64,000 nt of DNA from G963665925 sp050596425 (GCF_050596425.1 NZ_CP192292.1:1364001-1428000), one strand, 5' to 3'. Counted from the first letter of the stretch, positions 26,352 through 36,349 are shown. Numbers and translations: made by a program. The notes: generated by a model from the sequence alone, not told the origin.

Positions 26352-28052
26352 TTACTTGTAGGAGCTAATATCTATATCATCAATCCAAATCGTATCTTGA
26401 CCAGAGAAAGTAATCTGCATAGAGTCAACGCCAGAAGCACTCACTTTACTTTCGACCATTTCCCAAATGTTTGCTGCTCTAGGCACGTGCTTTACATCCT
26501 TTGTAAAGACGAGGTTGCCATTTTTATAGCCTTTGAATTGGATATTGACTGGCTCTGTTCCGTCAGAAAGCAGCCACATTGAAATGATGGAGTTGCTTTC
26601 CATTTCAAGATCCTTCATTGTGATTTGAGCATCGCCCTCGGAAAGATCCATTTTGATGGATTCTGTACCACTTCTATACAAGTTGGTGTCTTTTGAAATA
26701 TTCTCATCTGTATACTCAATCAGGTACTTTGAAAGTTTCTCTTGAGGGTTGGCTGTGCTGTTTTCATCATCATCAAAATCTGTCATATTGTCAACAACAT
26801 AGTTAAACTCTTCGCTTGCAGGAAGACTCCACTGCTTGTTTTCATCTTGAACCTTGAGTTCAACCCGGTATGTGCCGGAGTTTTTAATGATCAAGTCCAG
26901 ATTGTCGTCCTCTGACGTTTTAAGTTTCTTCTTGCCATTCTCAGAAACAGAGAAGACGCTCCATTCTGACATGACAATGCTGTTGTCCTTGCCATAGGCT
27001 TGGCTGGTATTCTTGAAGTGTAATTTGCCATCGATTTCTTGGCGGACAAAAGATGCTTCAGGCAATTTACTTTCTTTATCTGCAAATGGATTTGCGAAAG
27101 CGAATATTGCTGCCACAAGAGCTAGGGCTATTAGAATAAGAGCCAGCGGACCTGCATTTCTTTTTTTGTCAGGGGCATCGTCTGCTTCATCAAAAATTTC
27201 ATTAACCACTTCAAGGCCTTCTAGTTCCACCTCTTTTTTACGTGGGTCTTCTTGATTTGTTTCTGAATCATTTCGTTTGTCTTCAGAATCTGAAGCGTCT
27301 GCGCTTTCCTTGGCTTGGTCTGTAGAAGCCGTTGATGTTGAGGCATCACTCGGTGTGCCAACAGCTCCAACAATAGGCGGAACAGCCTTGTCGTTAGAAT
27401 CGGCTTCATAAATAAAAGTTTTCTTAAAGGCAGTCACCAATTCTTCCAGATTATTATAAACACCAGAGTTGACCTTTAAACTGTTTAAAAAGGCATCGAC
27501 CTGCTCTTTTGTTTGACCTTCTAGACTGCCACCCTTACCTGTGTTAAAAATCACTTCAAGGGTGCCACCAATTTTATCAACAACTTGATCAAAACCATGT
27601 CCGTTTTCGATTTGCTCATCGACAATTATAAGCTCATTTAAAAGCAGTTGGTCTTCACGAACAATAATTTGATTGTCATCAAGAAATATGCTTTTAAAAT
27701 AATTGTTAAACTTGTCGTAACTCAATGTTTTTTCCATGTATGTATGTGCAAGGGCAATTCTTTTTTCAGAATCTGCAATAACCCCTTCCAGATAGTTGTG
27801 TAGTGACATGCCCTCTTGATAATCAGTGACAAGGACAAGTTCATCACTATTGTCTTCAACATGTATAACATTACTCAATGCATTTTGCGCTGTTTCTAAA
27901 AAGTCTGGAGCCAACTGCGGTCCTTTTTTAAAAACATTAATCACAACCACATCATCAGGATTGTTGACTTGAGCCCCCATCATAATCTTCTGATATGGGT
28001 TTTGTTCAAAGACTTCCAGCACATTAAATTTCTCAGTGTAGGATGTACTCAT
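26352..28052 (-). CDS. Membrane protein with kinase-like (pseudokinase) cytoplasmic domain
   Basis: 566 residues. The N-terminal ~215 residues look like the N-lobe and hinge of a protein kinase: a beta-strand block with VVVINVFKK in the place of the VAIK strand, then LVLVTDYQEGMSLHNYLEG, which matches the usual hinge (LVxEYxxGxSLxxYL). I see no HRD catalytic loop and no DFG metal site, so it is probably a pseudokinase. Residues ~220-300 are acidic and Ser/Thr/Glu/Asp-rich. One membrane helix follows (about 303-322, GPLALILIALALVAAIFAF). The outside part (about 330-566) has a PKD-like and a carbohydrate-binding-like beta domain. The layout recalls EssB of type VII secretion, but no other type VII gene is here. 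It may sense cell-surface state. Confidence 0.65.
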   Translation of the reverse strand: MSTSYTEKFNVLEVFEQNPYQKIMMGAQVNNPDDVVVINVFKKGPQLAPDFLETAQNALSNVIHVEDNSDELVLVTDYQEGMSLHNYLEGVIADSEKRIALAHTYMEKTLSYDKFNNYFKSIFLDDNQIIVREDQLLLNELIIVDEQIENGHGFDQVVDKIGGTLEVIFNTGKGGSLEGQTKEQVDAFLNSLKVNSGVYNNLEELVTAFKKTFIYEADSNDKAVPPIVGAVGTPSDASTSTASTDQAKESADASDSEDKRNDSETNQEDPRKKEVELEGLEVVNEIFDEADDAPDKKRNAGPLALILIALALVAAIFAFANPFADKESKLPEASFVRQEIDGKLHFKNTSQAYGKDNSIVMSEWSVFSVSENGKKKLKTSEDDNLDLIIKNSGTYRVELKVQDENKQWSLPASEEFNYVVDNMTDFDDDENSTANPQEKLSKYLIEYTDENISKDTNLYRSGTESIKMDLSEGDAQITMKDLEMESNSIISMWLLSDGTEPVNIQFKGYKNGNLVFTKDVKHVPRAANIWEMVESKVSASGVDSMQITFSGQDTIWIDDIDISSYK

Positions 28053-28433
28053 ACGAAAACCACCTTTGCTTTTGTATACCGTTCAAGAAGACCACCTTAT
28101 GTCTTCTTTTACTCAAACCATGACAAGTTTACCCACACTTAAGATGCCCCTTGGAGAAAATTCTCGAAATTGTGCCAGGTCTTCTAGATGCAGAGATGGC
28201 TTAAATACCAAATGCGAGCAAGCAAAAAGTGGAAAAATGTATGGTTTGTGGTCTATTAATTCTAAATTATGTAACTCACTGCATGAGATTTCCAGTGAAA
28301 ACCTCATTCTTTCCATATATTATATAATAAGTATGCACATGTTTAAAGTCTCAAAATGCAGATTTTCCAAAGGTTTAATATACCTGTAACATAAAAATTT
28401 GTTAGAATGTAATTAAGGAAAGGTGGTGCACAA
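28053..28433. other. Divergent intergenic region
   Basis: This region separates the pseudokinase-like gene from the nuclease operon. A 64- to 67-codon minus-strand frame (28113-28316) could encode a short soluble peptide but has no clear ribosome binding site, so I do not call it. The plus-strand gene at 28434 has AAGGAAAGGTGGTG as its ribosome binding site and a possible -10 TAGAAT near 28404, without a clear -35. Confidence 0.4.
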
Positions 28434-29675
28434 ATGCTTCGATTTTTACATTTGTCAGATATACATTTAGATGCAGTTTATGGACGATACCCTGAAGTTG
28501 TGCGCTCAGCACTTAAAGCAGGTCTTAAAAAGTCTTTTGAGAAGGCTGTAAACTTTACCATTGAAGAATCCCTAGACTGTTTGGTCTTGGCTGGTGACAT
28601 ATGCGATAGACCGGAAGTGTCTTATCAAACAGAGCGGTTTCTAAGAACGCAATTTCAGAGACTTCTAGATAACAATATACACGTGATCATGCTCCACGGT
28701 AATCATGACCCTTCCCAGAACTTTTCATGGGTGGATATGGGGGACAATGTTCATGTTGTGAACAGTCCCGAGCCAGTTAAAATAGACCTTCAAACCCATC
28801 GGGGGCATTCCCTTGTCATTCATGCAAATGGATTTGAAAAAAGGGAAGAAAAGCATTCTAATTTAGAAGCATTTGAAATGGGCAGTAAGGATGCTTTCCA
28901 TGTGGGTGTCATGCACACATTTACAGTTGGAGGCACATCCGCAAATGAACATGATCCTTATATGCAAACAACATTTAATGAGCTTATGAGCAAGAATTAC
29001 GATTACTGGGCTCTTGGACATATTCATAAAATGCAAATGTGGCCTGAGTACAAGGCGGCTTATTCAGGATCGTTACAAGGCCTGAATCCTAATGAAACGG
29101 GTCCCAAAGGGGGCATCTTAGTTGAAATTCATGCTCCCGGAGAACAGGCTCAGTTAAGTTTTAAGGATTTTTCTGTCCTTGAGTTCGTAACCCTATATGA
29201 GGACATTGAGGGAGAAAACGACCAACTTCATGATGTCTCAAAAAAAATCGTAAAAGGCATTGAAGCCTATAAAGCAGAAAAAGCAAATGAGAATAGACCG
29301 AAAAGTCTAATTGTTAAACTCGTCCTTGAGGGCTCAACAAACCTTTATTCAGAGTTAAAGAGAGTTCAGACACTTGATGAACTGACTGCGGACATAAGGG
29401 AAAACGCACAAGTTCTTTACATTGACCTTGTCACGGATAGACTAACCCCTCATTTTGATAAACGTCATATACTGAAAGGGTCTCCCTTTGCATCTTTTAT
29501 AGACAGTATTATGCAAGATGGTGTTATGAGAGAAGAACTCTTAGAGTATGCTAAATCTGAGTCATTCGCAGAAATGCCAGAAGCTGGGCCAGACCAAGTA
29601 AAGTGGCTAAATGATTTATTGACACAAGTGGGAAATGAGTGGTTGGTAAGAATGGTGGATAACAATGAAAATTAA
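28434..29675 (+). CDS. yhaO: SbcD/YhaO-like metallophosphoesterase (DNA repair exonuclease subunit)
   Basis: 413 residues. It is the nuclease half of an SbcCD/Mre11-Rad50-like complex that processes DNA ends. All metallophosphoesterase motifs are visible: HLSDIHLD (6-13), LAGDICDR (about 58-65), HGNHD (about 87-91), MHTF (about 162) and GHIH (about 195-198). The length and C-terminal region fit B. subtilis YhaO. Its stop overlaps the start of the ATPase gene by 11 bases, so the pair is translationally coupled. Confidence 0.9.
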   Translation: MLRFLHLSDIHLDAVYGRYPEVVRSALKAGLKKSFEKAVNFTIEESLDCLVLAGDICDRPEVSYQTERFLRTQFQRLLDNNIHVIMLHGNHDPSQNFSWVDMGDNVHVVNSPEPVKIDLQTHRGHSLVIHANGFEKREEKHSNLEAFEMGSKDAFHVGVMHTFTVGGTSANEHDPYMQTTFNELMSKNYDYWALGHIHKMQMWPEYKAAYSGSLQGLNPNETGPKGGILVEIHAPGEQAQLSFKDFSVLEFVTLYEDIEGENDQLHDVSKKIVKGIEAYKAEKANENRPKSLIVKLVLEGSTNLYSELKRVQTLDELTADIRENAQVLYIDLVTDRLTPHFDKRHILKGSPFASFIDSIMQDGVMREELLEYAKSESFAEMPEAGPDQVKWLNDLLTQVGNEWLVRMVDNNEN

Positions 29676-32139
29676 AGACATTCAGCTGAAAGGATACGGA
29701 AAGTTTATCCATGAAAATGTGAACTTGAATTTTTCAAAGGGCCTGAATGTAATCTATGGGAAAAACGAAGCAGGCAAGTCGACAATACGACATGCCCTAT
29801 CAGAACTTCTGTATGGTTTTCAGGCAAAAAAAGTGGACAAGCACCCCTATTACACAGGTGACACAATACATATAAGCGGAAATTATCATGACCAGTCAAA
29901 TGAAACGGTTCGGATTGAACGTTCCTTTGACACAGAGGCGAAAGGCAAAAAAATTATGGGTCCCCATTTACTTGAAGTGGGGAATACAGCTTTATCAGAC
30001 ATCGGACAGGTGCCATTTTATCTATATAGGGGCCTGTTTGAAATGGACTTATCTGATCTTGTTAAACTTGACGGTCGAAAATGGACGGAAGTTGAAGAAC
30101 AAATTGCCCTCCAGTATGGTTTAGACAACATGCTTACGCCACAACAAGTCCTCAGTGATCTGGAAAATGAAATGCATGAACTTTGGCGTCCTCATAATAG
30201 GGGGAAGTTTAAAGTAAAATCCATAGATGAAAAACTTTTTAGACTCCGAGAAGACAAGAGAGACCATATTATTAAACGCAAGAGTTTTGAAGAAAAAGTT
30301 AAGAAGAAACAGAGCATTGAGGATGAAATCAAGAAGCTTTCTGATGATATTGACAAGAAGACCCTGTGGCTTCAGCAATCGGAGGCTCAGCTTGACGCCT
30401 TTAGAAAACTAAGTGAGGTTAGGGAGATCGAAATGAAGTTGGCTTCCAATAATATTGAGGCCATTGATCTTGAAGACTACCATTATCTTGTTCGGGAAAA
30501 CGAAAGCCTGCGAAATGAAAAATCGGAGATTGAAAAAGAAATTGGTCATTTGCAAAAGAACAAAGTCCAGTTGACAGATCTTGAAAAAATGGCCGTAAAT
30601 GACCATGAAATAAGCAGCTTATATCATGCCTATCATTCAGCGTACGAGGCGTATAGCCAGCAAAAAGATGCTTTAAAGCATGCTAAAACGCAGATTGAGC
30701 AAAGAAGCCTGGAACTGACATCTGACCCCTGGAATGAAGCCTTATTAAATTACTGGAGGGTTCTCAATGTAACAGGTCTTCATAAAGCGGTTAGAAATAG
30801 GCTCAATGTATCGTTTAGGAGTACAAGTCTCTGGACTTTATTTCTGATAGGGGTGGCAGTGGCTCTTGGTGGACACTACTATGAAGTAAATTATGCAAGG
30901 ATGGGTGGTGGTGCCCTTTCCCTGCTTACACTGATTCTAATGGCATCTTCAATCGGCAAAAAAGTTTTTGAATATGGAGATATTCAGTTCAACAAGGGCG
31001 TTTGGAAAAGCAAAGATGTTTTCATAGATGCCTGCGAAAAAATGAAGCAGGTATCAGAGGGGTATCATCAACAAACGGTTCAGGTACAAGCCCTTCGTGA
31101 CAAGTATAAAAAGAATCAGCAAAAACTTGAAGAAACCATGATGAGATATGGGTATGAAAAAGGACAAGATCTTGAAGAAAAAGCCCTTGAGGTTCTGCAT
31201 TGTCAAAACAAATCAAGGGACAAAGAAAAAGAATTTGATTTGTATCAGTCAAAGTTAAGTGACTTAAACAGCAGAAAAAGAAAGGTCAGCCACAGCCTTA
31301 TGATGAATCAAAGAAAGCTCAATGTTTATCGTAATGAGCTTGAGAAGCTAGGGGGTTCAGTGGAAGAAGCCCTTGAAAAACTAGATACCCTTATAGCCCT
31401 AGACCATAGAAGAAAAACTTTGATCGAACAACTTGAAACCTTTGAAATATCAAATCCAGGGCTGGTCATGTACAAAAAGTTTGTTGATTTTGATATGCGT
31501 ATTGAAACAGAGCGAAATGGGATTGGTGCAATGAAAGAGAAGCGCGAAGACCTTCGTATTGAGCTGATGGCCCTTCACAAGGATGAAGAACGTATATTTG
31601 AAGATCAGAGACTGGATGCTGTTGAGGCAGAAATAGAGAAGCTACAAGAACAGCGAAGAGCGACAATTGACCAGTACAATCAGTTGAAAATGACACATAC
31701 CCTCATTGCCTTTGCGGATAAAACATTTCGAAAGAAATTTCAACCCGATTTATTGACAGAGGCATCAAAGCTATTGGATTTGTTTACAGATGGTCGATAC
31801 AATGATATAGCTACAGGTGAAAATGGGAATATACAGGTAAATGACACCAAAAAGGGGCGTTTTATCCCTGTACATGATTATCTGAGTCGTGGTACACTAG
31901 AACAGGTTTATATGGCTCTTAGACTTGCGGTTGCACAGACTATTGATAAGACGGAACAAAAGCTTCCGATTATACTGGATGAGGTTTTTGTTAACTGGGA
32001 TCACGAAAGATTAAATAGTGCCTTGAAGGCCCTTCTCGTTATGAGTGAAGAGCGTCAAATCATCTATATGACTTGCCATGATTGGATGGCTGAAAAACTA
32101 TCTTTGGAGTATGGAGCCAACCAAGTCACTCTAAGTTAA
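29665..32139 (+). CDS. yhaN: YhaN-like AAA ATPase, SbcC/Rad50-type
   Basis: 824 residues, the ATPase partner of the YhaO-like nuclease. Walker A is GKNEAGKST (32-40). The ABC signature is near LSRGTLEQVYMALRLA (about 735-750). Walker B ends in ILDE with D772 and E773. Long coiled coils (about 175-360 and 455-690) surround two hydrophobic helices at about 388-440, the same unusual membrane insertion known from B. subtilis YhaN. The protein may therefore act at the membrane. No zinc-hook CxxC is visible in the middle, again as in YhaN and unlike SbcC. Confidence 0.9.
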   Translation: MKIKDIQLKGYGKFIHENVNLNFSKGLNVIYGKNEAGKSTIRHALSELLYGFQAKKVDKHPYYTGDTIHISGNYHDQSNETVRIERSFDTEAKGKKIMGPHLLEVGNTALSDIGQVPFYLYRGLFEMDLSDLVKLDGRKWTEVEEQIALQYGLDNMLTPQQVLSDLENEMHELWRPHNRGKFKVKSIDEKLFRLREDKRDHIIKRKSFEEKVKKKQSIEDEIKKLSDDIDKKTLWLQQSEAQLDAFRKLSEVREIEMKLASNNIEAIDLEDYHYLVRENESLRNEKSEIEKEIGHLQKNKVQLTDLEKMAVNDHEISSLYHAYHSAYEAYSQQKDALKHAKTQIEQRSLELTSDPWNEALLNYWRVLNVTGLHKAVRNRLNVSFRSTSLWTLFLIGVAVALGGHYYEVNYARMGGGALSLLTLILMASSIGKKVFEYGDIQFNKGVWKSKDVFIDACEKMKQVSEGYHQQTVQVQALRDKYKKNQQKLEETMMRYGYEKGQDLEEKALEVLHCQNKSRDKEKEFDLYQSKLSDLNSRKRKVSHSLMMNQRKLNVYRNELEKLGGSVEEALEKLDTLIALDHRRKTLIEQLETFEISNPGLVMYKKFVDFDMRIETERNGIGAMKEKREDLRIELMALHKDEERIFEDQRLDAVEAEIEKLQEQRRATIDQYNQLKMTHTLIAFADKTFRKKFQPDLLTEASKLLDLFTDGRYNDIATGENGNIQVNDTKKGRFIPVHDYLSRGTLEQVYMALRLAVAQTIDKTEQKLPIILDEVFVNWDHERLNSALKALLVMSEERQIIYMTCHDWMAEKLSLEYGANQVTLS

Positions 32140-32202
32140 AGGTGTATATAATAAATTAAATGAGTGTGTCTGGTGATTTTATAGAATGGGTCAAAATAAA
32201 AT

Positions 32203-32460
32203 TTGTTGAAGGTTGTGAAAAAAGTGGTAAGAAAATCAACTGAGCAGCGCGCTTTTGAAAAGAGTCGTAAAGATATATTAAAGCTTTCTGATAAAGAAGT
32301 TGGAAAAGAAGAAGAACAGAAGTATGCATGGGAAATAGAACTTGAAGAGTATAGGAACAGAAAGCGGTTGGATCGCTTTCTGATACTGGGCGCCCTGTGT
32401 GGCATCCTTTCCCTTCTTATTAGTCTTTATGTTTTGTATGGACATGTTTATGGATTGTAG
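32203..32460 (+). CDS. Small single-pass membrane protein, 85 residues
   Basis: The first 55 residues are highly charged (Lys/Arg/Glu) and helical. One membrane helix follows at about 60-80 (LILGALCGILSLLISLYVLY). The TTG start at 32203 has no strong ribosome binding site, and an in-frame GTG a few codons later is possible. A TATAAT-like element lies at about 32147. It sits between the yhaN-like gene and the cation-efflux gene in the same direction. The function is unknown. Confidence 0.6.
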   Translation: MLKVVKKVVRKSTEQRAFEKSRKDILKLSDKEVGKEEEQKYAWEIELEEYRNRKRLDRFLILGALCGILSLLISLYVLYGHVYGL

Positions 32461-32480
32461 ACAAGTGTAAGAGGTGTAAT

Positions 32481-33359
32481 ATGAGATCAGAAGAGCGGCT
32501 GTCAGTCGCATATAAAATTTCCAAAGTGTCCATTGTTTTAAATGTCTTGCTTTCTGGTGTAAAGATCATAATTGGCGCTATTTCAGGCTCTGCAGCCCTG
32601 GTTGCAGATGGTTTCCATTCAGTGTCTGACGTCATCACAACAATCATGGCTATGATTGGGGTTTATGTATCTGGTCAAAAAAGTGACGAAGACCACCCTT
32701 ATGGGCACGAAAAGTATGAACCGGTTATGGGAAAGCTCATGGCCACATTCCTGTTTGCTACAGGCCTGTTGATAGCCTTTAACGCCATAAAAAACATTCA
32801 GGCGGGCAATGTTCACATACCTAAGGGAACGGCATTATACGCGGCTCTTTTATCCATTGTGGCTAAGGAAGCTATGTACCATTACACAATGCGTGGCGCA
32901 AAGAAAATTGAGAGTACGGTCTTAAAAGCAGATGCTTGGCACCATAGAACGGATGCCATTTCATCTGTGGGGTCTTTCATAGGCATTTGGGGCGCTATGA
33001 ATGGCTGGCCATTTATGGAACCCATCGCTGCTATAGCCATTGGTGTTTTGATTATTAAGGTTTCTGTTGATATCTACATTCAATCCATTAAGGAGTTGAT
33101 TGATACAGCGGCAGACCCTGCAACTTTAGAAGATATCCGGGATACAATTGTTGATACAAAAGGTGTTATTGGGATCGATGATTTGAAAACAAGAATTCAT
33201 GTCAACCGCCTGTATGTGGATGTTGAAATATCGGTAGATGCCCACTTAACCTTGCGTGAAGCCCATAATATTGCTGAAGATGTACACGACAGAATAGAAG
33301 GACAAATACCTAAGGTGAAGCACTGCATGGTTCATGTGAATCCTTATGGTGAGAGGTAG
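32481..33359 (+). CDS. Cation diffusion facilitator (CDF) metal efflux transporter
   Basis: 292 residues, a proton-coupled exporter of divalent metals (Zn, Mn, Fe or Co; the substrate is not decidable). Six membrane helices span about 12-205. The metal site is formed by DGFHSVSD (about 43-50; HxxxD) and DAWHHRTDA (about 153-161; HxxxD), the CDF signature. The cytoplasmic C-terminal domain (about 210-290) has the usual V(D)VEI...HxIxExVxxxI pattern. AAGAGGTG precedes the ATG. It is probably co-transcribed with the B3/B4 gene 10 bases downstream. Confidence 0.93.
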   Translation: MRSEERLSVAYKISKVSIVLNVLLSGVKIIIGAISGSAALVADGFHSVSDVITTIMAMIGVYVSGQKSDEDHPYGHEKYEPVMGKLMATFLFATGLLIAFNAIKNIQAGNVHIPKGTALYAALLSIVAKEAMYHYTMRGAKKIESTVLKADAWHHRTDAISSVGSFIGIWGAMNGWPFMEPIAAIAIGVLIIKVSVDIYIQSIKELIDTAADPATLEDIRDTIVDTKGVIGIDDLKTRIHVNRLYVDVEISVDAHLTLREAHNIAEDVHDRIEGQIPKVKHCMVHVNPYGER

Positions 33360-33369
33360 GGAATAAGGA

Positions 33370-34029
33370 ATGGATGTTCAAGTATCATTATCAGAAAAAA
33401 TCAAAGAAGTGGCTCCAAATTTAAAATTAGGTCTGTTGGAAGCCCATGTAAAAGTGACAGATCATAATGAAACACTTTGGGAAGAGATAGATGCAATGAC
33501 TGAGAATTTTGATCTTGAAACTTCAGATATTGCCAAACTGTCTCCTGTGAGTGCCGCACGTAAAGTTTACAGAGCCCTTGGAAAAGATCCCACTCGATAT
33601 AGATTGTCCTCCGATTCACTCATGCGAAGAATCGTAAAGTCACAAGGTCTGTATAAGGTCAATGATGTTGTTGATATAAACAACTTGCTTTCCCTTGAAT
33701 GTGGTCATTCTATTGGCACTTATGATCTTGATAAGATTCAAGGACCTATTGTATATGATGTTGGGACCGCTGATGAAGAGTATAGAGGTATTGGGCGAGG
33801 TGTATTAAACATTGATGGCCTGCCTGTCTTTAAAGATGAATTGGGTAGTTTTGGGAGTGCCACTTCCGACTCAGAAAGAACGATGGTAACGACACAGACC
33901 AAAAGGATATTAATGAATATTATTGCCTTTGACGGCGATGCATCTCTAAATGACTGGATGGATAAGGCTGCTTGTCTTTTAGAAACTTATGTTGAGGGGC
34001 AGGTTACGAAACGATGGATCGTGGAATAA
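33370..34029 (+). CDS. B3/B4 tRNA-binding-domain protein
   Basis: 219 residues, a free-standing copy of the B3/B4 domain of phenylalanyl-tRNA synthetase beta. The family marks seen are RKVYRALGKDPTRYRLSS (about 58-75), VDINNLLSLE and GTYDLDKIQGPI. Such stand-alone domains are thought to edit mischarged tRNA or amino acids, but this member's substrate is unknown. It closes the cation-efflux operon and is followed by a good terminator. Confidence 0.88.
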   Translation: MDVQVSLSEKIKEVAPNLKLGLLEAHVKVTDHNETLWEEIDAMTENFDLETSDIAKLSPVSAARKVYRALGKDPTRYRLSSDSLMRRIVKSQGLYKVNDVVDINNLLSLECGHSIGTYDLDKIQGPIVYDVGTADEEYRGIGRGVLNIDGLPVFKDELGSFGSATSDSERTMVTTQTKRILMNIIAFDGDASLNDWMDKAACLLETYVEGQVTKRWIVE

Positions 34030-34047
34030 CAATATTTTGAGCATTTT

Positions 34048-34073
34048 AAGAGACCTCAAGGGGTCTCTTTTTT
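34048..34073 (+). terminator. Rho-independent terminator
   Basis: AAGAGACC / GGTCTCTT with a short loop, followed by TTTTTT. It ends the yhaO-to-B3/B4 gene run. Confidence 0.9.
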
Positions 34074-34212
34074 ATGTGTGTTTTTCAAGTCTGAGGCGAG
34101 AGGCATTATTCATGAGATTTCATGATTAGCGACGTGAAATGCTGTGAGCTATATGGTGGTGACGTTTAAAAAACATCACTATGGAATCACTGATCTTAGA
34201 AGCGTTAAAATG

Positions 34213-34241
34213 TTACATTGTCTACGACTTTTGGGTATAAA
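34213..34241 (+). promoter_or_regulatory. Probable sigma-A promoter of the histidine kinase gene
   Basis: TTACAT (34213-34218), a 17-base spacer, then TATAAA (34236-34241), 20 bases upstream of the start codon. An AAGGAGG ribosome binding site follows. Confidence 0.5.
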
Positions 34242-34261
34242 CACCACAAGGAGGTGATTAC

Positions 34262-36349
34262 GTGTCAAAGCTAAGTAATAGAATTGTACTGGCTATAACT
34301 TTACTGACCATTCTTGTGTCCTTTGCTATGGGATACGTAATCATTGACCGTGCTTTTGATATTGTCGAGAAAGAATCACGTCAAAAGCTGATTGAAATGG
34401 CCCATCGTATTGGAAGTGAGTTTGACTACGAGGTAAGAGAAGTTGAAAATATAAGAGAGCAAGTCAACAACTTGGTTGAAACAACCTTTGATCTTGCGGC
34501 GCTAAGGACAGACCCAAATTACATGGACAAGTATAAGGACCAGATTGCACCTATTATTGAACGTATGGCTTCAAATGCTAAAGTGTCAAGGTCTGTGTAT
34601 GTCTTCTTTGATCCAGCTTTAGACGGGAAAACGAATGATGTTTGGTATGCTGACTTGCATGGAACGGGTCGTGTTTTTCGTCAAGAAGAGTTTGATATGT
34701 CTTTTTATGAGAATCCATCACCTGAAAAGGACTGGTATTTTAAGGCTAAAGAACTAAAGCGTCCGTACTGGACAGATCCATACAGGGGCAATGCCTCTTT
34801 TGACAGTCACTTGATTTATATTTCTCATACAGCACCAATCTATGTGGACAATAAGTTTATTGGTGTTGCTGGAGCTGATTTCTATTTCGATGAGCTCAGG
34901 AACAGAATAAGAAATATAAGCCTTTATGAAACGGGCTATGCTGTTCTTTTCAACGATGAAATGGAAGCGCTCATTCATCCAACACTGGAAGAAGGGGTTT
35001 CTTTAAAAGATATAAACAAGGGTGAATATATATGGTTGGCAGAGAAAATGGAAGCAGGAGAACCTGTTATTGAATACACTTGGGTGGATGGCACGCAAAA
35101 AATTGTTGCTTCAACCAGGCTATTAAACGACTGGATTATAGCTGTAGCCCCTTCTAAAGAAGAGGTTTTTCGATCTGTTGAGAATATGAGAAAAATGATT
35201 TGGGTTGTGGCCCTTCTTGGAGGATTCATTGCTGCTCTGGTCGGCTTGGTTATAGGCAGAAAATTGGTTAAACCCATAGAACAGATTGTCCTGGATATTA
35301 ACAAAATTGGTCTAGGTGACTATGACAATAGCATTAAAGAAGTTTACAGGAAAAGACGGGATGAAATTGGAATCCTAGCCAACTCGGTTGAGAAGATGAG
35401 AGTCACTCAGCAGAAGTCTTTTAATGAAATTAATGATCAGAAATTAAAACTTGAAAAGAGAGTGGAAGAAAGAACTCAAGAACTCATTAAGACCAATGAG
35501 TATCTGGAGGAATCCATGGCCAAACTCGAAGAAAATCAAGCGGAGCTTATACTAACAAACGAGGCCCTTGAAGATGCTTTAGAAGTCACTCGAATGACAC
35601 AAAAGCAACTTATAGAATCAGAAAAAATAGCATCTCTTGGATACTTGGTAGGGGGCATAGCTCATGAAATCAATACACCGGTAGGAAATAGTGTGACGTT
35701 GATCACTTACATGCAGAGAGAATCAAAAAGTATTTCTCAAAAACTGGAGACCGGTCAAATTAAGAAAAAAGACTTAAGTGATTTTGTAAACTCCACTCTT
35801 GAGGCTTCTGACAATATCTATAAGAACCTTCGGATGACAAGTGACCTTGTCAATCGATTTAAGCAACTGGCAGCTAGTGAATCCATAGAAAGTGTCATAC
35901 ATTTCAATGTACACGAGTACTTGAGTTTAATTGTTAAAAGTATGGGCATTGCTCAGGAAACAGGCTCTATTCAGGTTGATATTGAAGGGGATAAGAATTT
36001 GGAGATTCACACAGATGCAGGAAAGTTCTCTCAGATATTTACCAATCTAATTTCAAATTCTTTACAGCATGGATTCACAAGCAGTAAAGGTGGAAGCATT
36101 CGTATAAGCTATGAAAATGTTGGGGATGACTTATTTATTAAGTATGAAGATGATGGTCGTGGTATTGAAAAAGACTATCTAGACAGTATTTACACACCGT
36201 TTTTTACAACAAAATTTAGCGGTGAGACCAAGGGTCTTGGTCTAAATATTGTCTATAATGTTGTGACCAAACTATTTAATGGGTCTATCCGATGTGATTC
36301 GGAGGTGGGGAGAGGAACAATCTTCTTTATTAAGTTGAATATTGAATAA
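34262..36349 (+). CDS. Orphan sensor histidine kinase with Cache sensor domain
   Basis: 695 residues, GTG start with AAGGAGGTG upstream. Membrane helix 1 (about 8-27) is followed by an extracellular double Cache domain (about 35-300; typical FxDP, WYxxA and W-x-DPY motifs, here DPALDGK, DWYFKA and YWTDPYRG). Helix 2 (about 312-332), HAMP (about 333-390) and a coiled coil (about 395-450) come next. The HisKA-like box is GGIAHEINTP with phospho-acceptor H468. The ATPase domain carries the N box NLISNSLQHG, the G1 box DDGRGIE and the G2 box KGLGLNIVY. Cache domains sense small ligands such as amino or organic acids. No response regulator lies next to it, so its partner is elsewhere. Confidence 0.93.
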   Translation: MSKLSNRIVLAITLLTILVSFAMGYVIIDRAFDIVEKESRQKLIEMAHRIGSEFDYEVREVENIREQVNNLVETTFDLAALRTDPNYMDKYKDQIAPIIERMASNAKVSRSVYVFFDPALDGKTNDVWYADLHGTGRVFRQEEFDMSFYENPSPEKDWYFKAKELKRPYWTDPYRGNASFDSHLIYISHTAPIYVDNKFIGVAGADFYFDELRNRIRNISLYETGYAVLFNDEMEALIHPTLEEGVSLKDINKGEYIWLAEKMEAGEPVIEYTWVDGTQKIVASTRLLNDWIIAVAPSKEEVFRSVENMRKMIWVVALLGGFIAALVGLVIGRKLVKPIEQIVLDINKIGLGDYDNSIKEVYRKRRDEIGILANSVEKMRVTQQKSFNEINDQKLKLEKRVEERTQELIKTNEYLEESMAKLEENQAELILTNEALEDALEVTRMTQKQLIESEKIASLGYLVGGIAHEINTPVGNSVTLITYMQRESKSISQKLETGQIKKKDLSDFVNSTLEASDNIYKNLRMTSDLVNRFKQLAASESIESVIHFNVHEYLSLIVKSMGIAQETGSIQVDIEGDKNLEIHTDAGKFSQIFTNLISNSLQHGFTSSKGGSIRISYENVGDDLFIKYEDDGRGIEKDYLDSIYTPFFTTKFSGETKGLGLNIVYNVVTKLFNGSIRCDSEVGRGTIFFIKLNIE

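Noticed and set aside
26352..28052. Type VII secretion component EssB
   Set aside because: The order of parts is similar, but no WXG100, EssC or other type VII gene is nearby and the outer domain differs.
28113..28316. 67-codon minus-strand ORF between the pseudokinase and yhaO genes
   Set aside because: No usable ribosome binding site and no recognised motif; left as low-confidence intergenic text.
28066..28389. 107-codon plus-strand ORF in the same intergenic region
   Set aside because: No ribosome binding site and a composition unlike a real protein.
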